Assembly: GCA_002686265.1 (NCBI GenBank)
Contig: NZBA01000050.1
Coordinates: forward strand, 124,001 to 188,000
DNA: 64,000 nt
Direction of reading: 5' to 3'
Origin: Planctomycetota bacterium
Lineage (GTDB): Bacteria; Planctomycetota; UBA1135; GCA-002686595
Below the pieces are notes generated by a model. The model did not search any database. It was not told where the DNA came from and saw only the letters and a program-made list of their open reading frames with translations. The translations under genes and the position numbers were made by a program. Shown here in pieces: positions 58,648 to 64,000 of this stretch. Each line of letters opens with the position of its first letter. Position 1 is the first letter of the stretch.

Positions 58648-59580
58648 ATGTCCGGCGCGGCCCCTCTCCACGCCCGCGGAGGTTCACTCAGCCCCCTTGT
58701 CTGGGGGCGCCTGCTGCGCCTTTCCCTGGCCCCCACCGCGGCCGCCGACGTGCTGGCGGGCCTGGTCCTCGCCGGTTCCGGGACCTTGCCTTCCGTGCAT
58801 CTGACGGCCCTTCTCGTCGGGGCCTCTCTTTGCCTCTACCACGGCAACCTGATCCTCAACGACTGGCATGACCGCGGGTCCGACGCCCGCGAGCGCCCCA
58901 CACGCCCCTTGCCCTCGGGTGCGATCGCGCCCACCGCCGCCCTCGCGGGCGCCGTGCTGCTGTGTCTCGCCGGCCTCGTGCTCGCAACCCTGGCCGGGGT
59001 TCGAGCCGCCTCCTGGATGGGAGCGGTGGGCCTCACGGCCGTCCTCTACAACGTTCGCGCCCGGGGCGCCCGCAGCGGCCCGCTCTTGCTTGCTCTGTGC
59101 CGGGCGGGCAACCTCGCCGTGGGTCTGTTCGTCCTCGGCGTTCCCCTCGGTCGCCCCTGGGCGGCCCCGGTAGTCTACGGGGCCTACCTGTTCTGCGTCG
59201 CTCGCCTCGGGCGCCTCGAGGACGGGGCGGACACCGATCTGCGAAGCGGACGACCGCAACGGCACCTGCGCCTCGCCGCCCTCCTGCTCGTGGCGGGTGG
59301 TCTGGCCCTCGTCTCCCTACCGCCCGCCGCCTGCGAGCTGGGCGCCGTGGCCCTGACACTCGCCGCGGCCGCCGGACTGCTACACCGCGCGCGCGGCGAC
59401 CAAGTCTGGAGCCGCGGTGCGGTCGAGGGGGCCACGGGCATGGCCCTGCGCCGCCTGCTGGCCCTGACCGCGGCCTTCGCCCTGGCCTCCGAAGGTCCCC
59501 ACGGGCCGATCGTCGCGGCGGCGATCCTGGCCGGCTACCCCCTCTCGTGGGGCTTGCGAGGGGCCTTTCCGCCCTCCTGA
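58648..59580 (+). CDS. UbiA-family prenyltransferase-like membrane protein
   Basis: A 310-residue polytopic membrane protein. LNDWHDRGSDARERPTRPLP is the first Asp-rich motif of the UbiA family (NDxxDxxxD), which binds Mg-prenyl diphosphate. The second aspartate region appears as RLEDGADTDLRSGRP in a shortened form. About eight hydrophobic helices follow. Possible products are quinones, heme O or lipid glycerol ethers; which one cannot be deduced. It starts 3 nt after rseP. Its 3' end overlaps the convergent cca gene by 46 bp. Confidence 0.83.
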   Translation: MSGAAPLHARGGSLSPLVWGRLLRLSLAPTAAADVLAGLVLAGSGTLPSVHLTALLVGASLCLYHGNLILNDWHDRGSDARERPTRPLPSGAIAPTAALAGAVLLCLAGLVLATLAGVRAASWMGAVGLTAVLYNVRARGARSGPLLLALCRAGNLAVGLFVLGVPLGRPWAAPVVYGAYLFCVARLGRLEDGADTDLRSGRPQRHLRLAALLLVAGGLALVSLPPAACELGAVALTLAAAAGLLHRARGDQVWSRGAVEGATGMALRRLLALTAAFALASEGPHGPIVAAAILAGYPLSWGLRGAFPPS

Positions 59581-60815
59581 CCCTCCTCCGACAGGGTCGT
59601 TCGCAGCCACTCGAGGCCTTGCTCGCGATCCCTCCACGCACCGTCGAGCTGAAGCTCGAAGGCCTCGGCCAGCAGGCTCCCCCAGCGCGGCCCGGGCTCC
59701 AGGCCGCACGCCGAGAGGTCGTCGGAGCCGATCCACGGCACCGGGCGCAGCTGCTCGGGAGCAAGGGAATCCCGTTCGGCCGTCAGCCGGGCGAGGGCCT
59801 CCGCAAGCTGGGGGCGGCGAGCGGCCAAGGTCTCCACTGCGCCCGGCCAGGCCTCGTCCGCCATGAGCGCCAGGCGCGCGCTACGCCCGGCCACCGCGCC
59901 CGAGAGGAGGGCTTCCAAACGCCCGCATGAGCGCCAGATGGCCAACACCGAGCGGCACAGGGCGCGCGAGGGGCGCAGGCCTTCCAATTGCGCCGTCTCC
60001 TCGAACAGCAGCACGGCCAGGGCGCTGGCGAAGGCCGGCGGCGCGGGCAGGCGCTCCATCGCCGCCACACGTTCGCTGATGCCGTCGAGTCCGGCGAACA
60101 GGTGCGCAAGGACGCCCGCGGCCTCGAGAACGCGCAGGCCACGCGCCGGGTCTTCGGCCGTCAACAAGCCCTCCAGCTCGGCCCGCAGGCGCTCACCACT
60201 GACGGCACGCAGGACATCGAGACAGCGCGACGCGGCCGCGAGGGCGTCAGGGTCGGGATCGAGCCCCAGGCGCGCGCAGAAGCGCCCGAGGCGCACCATG
60301 CGCAAGCCATCCTCGCCGAAGCGCAGCTCCGCATCGCCCACGCAGCGCAGACGCCCGCGCTCGAGATCGGCCAGGCCCTGTTCCGGATCTCGGAAGCGGT
60401 CGTCGAGGGGATCGAGGTACATCGCGTTGCAGGTGAAATCCCGGCGGCGGGCGTCCACTTCGACCGAACTTCCATAGGAGACGCCGTCCGGTCGCCGACC
60501 ATCGCTGTAGCCCTGTTCGGCCCGGAAGGTGGTCACCTGCACCTGGACCCCTCCCATCATGACGACCACCGTCCCGAAGGCCTTCCCCACGGCTAGGCTG
60601 CGCTCGAAGAGCGCCTCTACCTCGTCGGGCAGGGCGTCGCTCGCCATATCGACGTCCACGGGCTCGCGGCCGAGCGCCAGGTCGCGCACGGCTCCGCCGA
60701 CGATCCAGGCCTGGAACCCGGCCTCCACCAAGGTGCGCGCCACGCGGGTCGCCGCCGAGAGCAGGTCGGGCGGCAGGTCGCTGGCGGACGGGCGGCGGAG
60801 GGGCATCGCTTGCAT
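59535..60815 (-). CDS. cca: CCA tRNA nucleotidyltransferase / poly(A) polymerase family
   Basis: Class II nucleotidyltransferase (426 aa) that adds or repairs the 3' CCA of tRNAs, or a related poly(A) polymerase. IVGGAVRDLALGREPVDVDMASD has the GG and DxD active-site residues, RRRDFTCNAMYLDP and GLADLERGRLRCVGD are the following family blocks, and EDGLRMVRLGRF is the RxxR region. Since both tRNA genes' CCA ends seen here are encoded, it may mainly repair. Starts at ATG 60815 or 60806. Convergent with the UbiA-like gene. Confidence 0.9.
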   Translation of the reverse strand: MQAMPLRRPSASDLPPDLLSAATRVARTLVEAGFQAWIVGGAVRDLALGREPVDVDMASDALPDEVEALFERSLAVGKAFGTVVVMMGGVQVQVTTFRAEQGYSDGRRPDGVSYGSSVEVDARRRDFTCNAMYLDPLDDRFRDPEQGLADLERGRLRCVGDAELRFGEDGLRMVRLGRFCARLGLDPDPDALAAASRCLDVLRAVSGERLRAELEGLLTAEDPARGLRVLEAAGVLAHLFAGLDGISERVAAMERLPAPPAFASALAVLLFEETAQLEGLRPSRALCRSVLAIWRSCGRLEALLSGAVAGRSARLALMADEAWPGAVETLAARRPQLAEALARLTAERDSLAPEQLRPVPWIGSDDLSACGLEPGPRWGSLLAEAFELQLDGAWRDREQGLEWLRTTLSEEGQEGGKAPRKPHERG

Positions 60816-60884
60816 GGAGAGTACCGACGATCAGCAGCCTAGCCCTCTCGGCGGGGGAATCCACCGCGCGCGGAGGCGGGAGGC

Positions 60885-61427
60885 GTGAGCGCGCCCAATC
60901 CGCCCGCGGCCGCCGGGCCGCCCCTGCTCCTACGCAGCCTGGCCCTTGCGGCGGTCGGGACGCTCCTCGTCCTGGTCACCTTCTCGTGCCTGCGCACGTT
61001 CGCGCGCCACGAGAATCAGCTCGATGCCCTGCGAGCGGCCGTGCTGCTCGAGCGCGTCGTCCTGGCGGAGGGCAGGGCAAAGCCGCTCGAGACTCCATCA
61101 GCCCTGGGCGCGCTCCTGCCCGATCACCCCGAGCTTCTGCGGCGCCTGACCGGCGCGTGCCTCCTGGACGACGGCAGCACCCTGCTCTACCACGGCTACC
61201 TGTTCGACCTGCTGCCGACCGAGGAGGGAGCGGTCCTGCGGGTCTGGCCCCGGCGCCACCCGAACACGGGCCAGGACGCGTTCCTTGTCACCCCCGGCGG
61301 CATCCTCGGCCACCCCAACCGCGCCGGCCGCTGGAGCGGCAGCACCGCCCCCCCGGTCCCCGGTCCGCTTTCCGAGAGCGGCTGGCGGGCGATCGACGCA
61401 CCGGCCGGCAGGGGCACGAGCTACTGA
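60885..61427 (+). CDS. Membrane-anchored hypothetical (pseudopilin-like) protein
   Basis: A 180-residue protein starting at GTG 60885 with a GGAGGCGGGAGG ribosome site. It has one N-terminal membrane helix (LALAAVGTLLVLVTFSCL) and a soluble domain with YHGYLFDLLPTEEG and FLVTPGGILGHPN. The single helix followed by a helix-rich stretch and a small beta domain resembles minor pseudopilins, but no prepilin peptidase site is clear. Function unknown. It is divergent from cca and convergent with the HEAT lipoprotein, overlapping it by 7 bp. Confidence 0.65.
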   Translation: MSAPNPPAAAGPPLLLRSLALAAVGTLLVLVTFSCLRTFARHENQLDALRAAVLLERVVLAEGRAKPLETPSALGALLPDHPELLRRLTGACLLDDGSTLLYHGYLFDLLPTEEGAVLRVWPRRHPNTGQDAFLVTPGGILGHPNRAGRWSGSTAPPVPGPLSESGWRAIDAPAGRGTSY

Positions 61428-63100
61428 ACCGGCGGGCCGTACCAACGCCAGAGCAGGCATTGCAGGGCCGGACGCACCTCGGGATCGGAGAGCGCCAGGG
61501 CGCGCCGCTTGAGCAAGGAGGCGACTTCCGAGGCCGGCCCCAGACGCACCGATCGGTCGGCCGCGTAGAGCAACTCGTGAGGCGCGGCACGCTCGGAACG
61601 GATGACGCCAAAGAGGAAATCGCGCGCGAGGTCGTCCGAGCCGAAGGCGACGGCCTCGATCAGGTCCAGGCGCCGGCGCGGGTCGGACTCGTCCTGCCAG
61701 CCCCCGGCCAGGACCGCCCGCCCTTCGGGTGTGTTGCCCGCCTGGCGCACGAGCCAGCGGTGGGCGCTCATGCGGTGTAACTCCCCCGGCTCGGTCCGAG
61801 CCCGCTCCAAGAGCAGGTGACCGGCCTGTTCCAAAGGGACCTGCCCGACGGCCTGGAAGAGCGCCTGCCGCTGGCGCACGGTCTCGCCCTCCACGGCGCC
61901 CAAGCGCCGCTCGAGAGTCGCCAGGGCCGCCCGAGCCAGACCGGGGCGGGCATCCCAGTGGCCGCGCAGGGAGAGCAGGCTGATCTCCATCTCGCGCGGC
62001 CCGCCGTCGAGCATCGAGAGCGCCACGTCCGCGGCGGCCTCGTCCCCCAGGCTCAAGAGCGAGGTCAACGACGCCTGGCGCACGGCCCGCGAGCGGTCCT
62101 TCAGCCCCCCGTGCAGGGCGGCGCGCACCTCGCCGTCCGCTTCGGCCGCGGCCAACAAGCTGGCGGCCAGGGTACGTAGGGTCTCCTCGCCGTCCTCCAT
62201 CAGCGCCAGCCCCAGCTTCGCCCGTCCGGCGAGCTCGGCGGCCTCCAGGGCCCAGGTGCGCCGCTGGGGATCGTCGTCGCCCAGGAGTTCCTCGATCTCG
62301 GCCAGGGCCTCGACCGACCCGCCACGCGCGGCGGCCGCGAGGACGAAGGGGCGCACGTCAGCGGGCAGCACCTCGCCCAGGAGCGGTTCGAGGGTGTCCG
62401 CCTCCCTTGCGCCGTCGGCCGCCATCGCTCGCGCGACCGTGCCCCACAGGTCTGCGTTTTCCAGATCCGCGACCCATTCCGTCAGGGTCGCCGCCAGGCG
62501 CCGTGGGTCGCAGGTCCACATGGCCTGCGCCAAGCTGCTGCGCAGGTCGGGCGCACTGACCGGGAGAAGGGCCTGCAGCGCATCGTATTCCGCCTCCGAG
62601 CCGTGGCGAACAAGGCCGCGCACCGCCTGAGCGCGCACGTCCTCATGGGGATGCTCGAGACAGCGCGCGAGGACCTCCCGCCCCAGGGGAGAATCGGACA
62701 GGCGCAGGACGCCCAGGGCATTGCGCAAGACAGGAATCCCCAGGCGACTGGTGTAGTGGCGGCGGATCTCCCGGTCGAGCTCCGCGATCGCCATGTCGCC
62801 GGACGCCGCCAGCTCCTCGCGCAGGTGACGCACGACCTCCAGCTGCCCGGAGCTGAGCTTGGCCACCAGGCTCGGCAGCAGATGGCTCGTGTCGGCGTCG
62901 AAGTGCCCGCGTGGAGGGCAGGGATCGAACAGAGGCCGCAGGCGCGGGTCCTCGCGCCAGGGGACGGCCGGCGCCTCCGTGGCCGAGCGATCCGAGCAAC
63001 CAGCGACACCGGCGACGACGGCCGAGAGTGCGCACGCGCACACGACCCCGTGGCGAATCGCTCGCTTCAGTCTCCCAGGATTCCCTGTACGGCCAGCCAT
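61421..63100 (-). CDS. HEAT-repeat lipoprotein
   Basis: A 559-residue lipoprotein: export signal with lipobox VAGC (Cys35), then an array of helical HEAT-like repeats (for example LEHPHEDVRAQAVRGLVRHG, GLKDRSRAVRQASLTSLLSLGDEAA). It is the third HEAT-type exported protein in this window. The gene overlaps the 3' end of the upstream TolC-family gene by 34 bp, so both are co-transcribed and it may assist an efflux or secretion system. No catalytic residues were seen. Confidence 0.78.
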   Translation of the reverse strand: MAGRTGNPGRLKRAIRHGVVCACALSAVVAGVAGCSDRSATEAPAVPWREDPRLRPLFDPCPPRGHFDADTSHLLPSLVAKLSSGQLEVVRHLREELAASGDMAIAELDREIRRHYTSRLGIPVLRNALGVLRLSDSPLGREVLARCLEHPHEDVRAQAVRGLVRHGSEAEYDALQALLPVSAPDLRSSLAQAMWTCDPRRLAATLTEWVADLENADLWGTVARAMAADGAREADTLEPLLGEVLPADVRPFVLAAAARGGSVEALAEIEELLGDDDPQRRTWALEAAELAGRAKLGLALMEDGEETLRTLAASLLAAAEADGEVRAALHGGLKDRSRAVRQASLTSLLSLGDEAAADVALSMLDGGPREMEISLLSLRGHWDARPGLARAALATLERRLGAVEGETVRQRQALFQAVGQVPLEQAGHLLLERARTEPGELHRMSAHRWLVRQAGNTPEGRAVLAGGWQDESDPRRRLDLIEAVAFGSDDLARDFLFGVIRSERAAPHELLYAADRSVRLGPASEVASLLKRRALALSDPEVRPALQCLLWRWYGPPVQ

Positions 63101-64000
63101 CGTGCCTTCGCCTGCATGAACGAGGCGCGCGCGGAGTTCTCGCGCTGGGCAGCCTGCACGAACTGGTCCTGGAATTGCAAAACCTGGAAGTTCGTCGAGA
63201 TGCCCTCGCGGTTGCGCGCCTGTTCGGCCTCCAGTTGGCGCCGGCTGGCCGCCAGACTGGTGGCGGCCGCGGCCACGGCCTGAGCCTGGTGGGCCAGTTG
63301 CCGGCGCGCGTCGCGCACCTCGCTGGCGGCCAAGGACTCGGCCTGCTCCACAAGCAGGGTGGCCGAGCGCACCTGAGCCCGCGCAGCGCGCTCGGCGTAG
63401 CGCGCCGTGCGGTTCCCAAGAGGCACGCTGAACACCAGTCCGATGGTGTAGGTCGGGAACTCGTAGGAGAAGGCCTCCTCGAAGGCCTCGGAAGCCTGAC
63501 CCGAGAAACCACCGCTACTGGCGACCACCTGCAGGTCTAGCTGGGCACGGCGCTGGGAGACGGCCTGGCGCAAGCGCACCTCGGCGAGCTCGATCCCCAA
63601 GCGCGCCTGGCGCAGGTCGCCACGGTTCTCCAGCGCCACGGCCAGCATGTGCGACCAGTCGGTGTCGGAGGGCGCCTCGACGCTCGCCGGCTCCGGCAGG
63701 GGCGTCACCGGCTCCAGACGAGTGTCCCAGCTCTCGCGGTCCTTGCCCGGGAATAGCTGCAGCTTGAGCAGGTCGTCGGCGGTGCGCACGTTCAACAGGG
63801 CCTGCAGGCGCGCTTCCTCGCGCAGGGCCAGCTGCGCCTCGGCCTGCAGCACTTCGACGTCGGTGTTCAGACCCGCCTCGTTCACCCGCCGGTCGCGCTC
63901 GAGTTGCTCGGCCGCCAGCTCGCGGCTGGACTCGGCCACCGAGAGCTGTTGGCGTGCGAGGACCAGGTTCCAGTAGGCGTCGCTCACCCTCAGCAGCAGG
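63067..64000 (-). CDS. TolC-family outer-membrane efflux protein (partial)
   Basis: The C-terminal part (about 311 residues) of a TolC-like outer-membrane channel; the frame is open to the window end, so the 5' part lies beyond 64000. VSDAYWNLVLARQQLSVAE opens the conserved coiled-coil half, followed by NRRVNEAGLNTDVEVLQAEAQLALREE-type heptads, PTYTIGLVFSVPLGNRTARY (the equatorial strand region) and NREGISTNFQVLQFQDQFV near the C terminus. Such channels serve RND pumps or type I secretion; the partner genes would lie upstream, outside the window. Confidence 0.9.
   Translation of the reverse strand, partial: LLLRVSDAYWNLVLARQQLSVAESSRELAAEQLERDRRVNEAGLNTDVEVLQAEAQLALREEARLQALLNVRTADDLLKLQLFPGKDRESWDTRLEPVTPLPEPASVEAPSDTDWSHMLAVALENRGDLRQARLGIELAEVRLRQAVSQRRAQLDLQVVASSGGFSGQASEAFEEAFSYEFPTYTIGLVFSVPLGNRTARYAERAARAQVRSATLLVEQAESLAASEVRDARRQLAHQAQAVAAAATSLAASRRQLEAEQARNREGISTNFQVLQFQDQFVQAAQRENSARASFMQAKARWLAVQGILGD

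Overview
The window is GC-rich, with densely packed genes that often overlap by 4 bp (ATGA or GTGA). It carries housekeeping blocks (ssrA, recA-alaS, rpmF-plsX-fab, sdhCAB, purM, dxr-rseP) among lipoproteins, HEAT-repeat proteins and secreted beta-propellers. One secreted protein ends in a Cys/Gly-rich 'GTPCPCGN ... WYRDP ... FNLSN' domain that I associate with marine Planctomycetota (Saltatorellus/Poly30-like). I therefore infer an uncultured planctomycete. No 16S gene, transposon, CRISPR array or phage gene was seen.

Layout. 0-0.4 kb: tmRNA. 0.5-15.7 kb: a catabolic island with a three-gene xanthine-dehydrogenase-type hydroxylase, a fused selenium-dependent-XDH-type hydroxylase, an SsnA-like amidohydrolase, two fold-type-II PLP enzymes and a nitrilase-family amidase, all overlapping on +. 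A compact YgfK-like flavoprotein and a porin run on -. This looks like a rearranged purine/uric-acid degradation cluster. 15.9-23 kb: secreted and envelope proteins, including a thioredoxin-like lipoprotein whose CxxC motif is read as UGA-G-W-C with a SECIS-like hairpin, so it is a probable selenoprotein. 22.8-33.3 kb: recA, alaS, rpmF and type II fatty-acid synthesis. 33.3-37.5 kb: a possible structured RNA, a UDP-sugar pyrophosphorylase, ddl, dapB and tRNA-Leu(CAA). 37.5-39.3 kb: a cobalamin riboswitch (- strand) in front of a lone secreted beta-propeller gene. 40-46.8 kb: unknowns, sdhCAB and a soluble histidine kinase. 46.9-49.3 kb: a HEAT-repeat surface protein behind a consensus sigma-54 promoter. 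49.4-55.5 kb (-): NUDIX, purM and an overlapping set of TPR, hydrolase-like and MFS/spermidine-synthase-like genes. 55.6-64 kb: dxr, rseP, a UbiA-like protein, cca, HEAT lipoprotein and a TolC-family gene cut by the window end.

Selenium links two parts of the window: the fused hydroxylase belongs to a family described as selenium-dependent, and a probable Sec protein lies about 3 kb beyond that cluster. The most novel points are the UGWC selenoprotein, the B12 riboswitch plus beta-propeller (a possible BtuG-like cobalamin capture protein) and the variant purine cluster. All function calls rest on motif recognition by eye; no database search was run.
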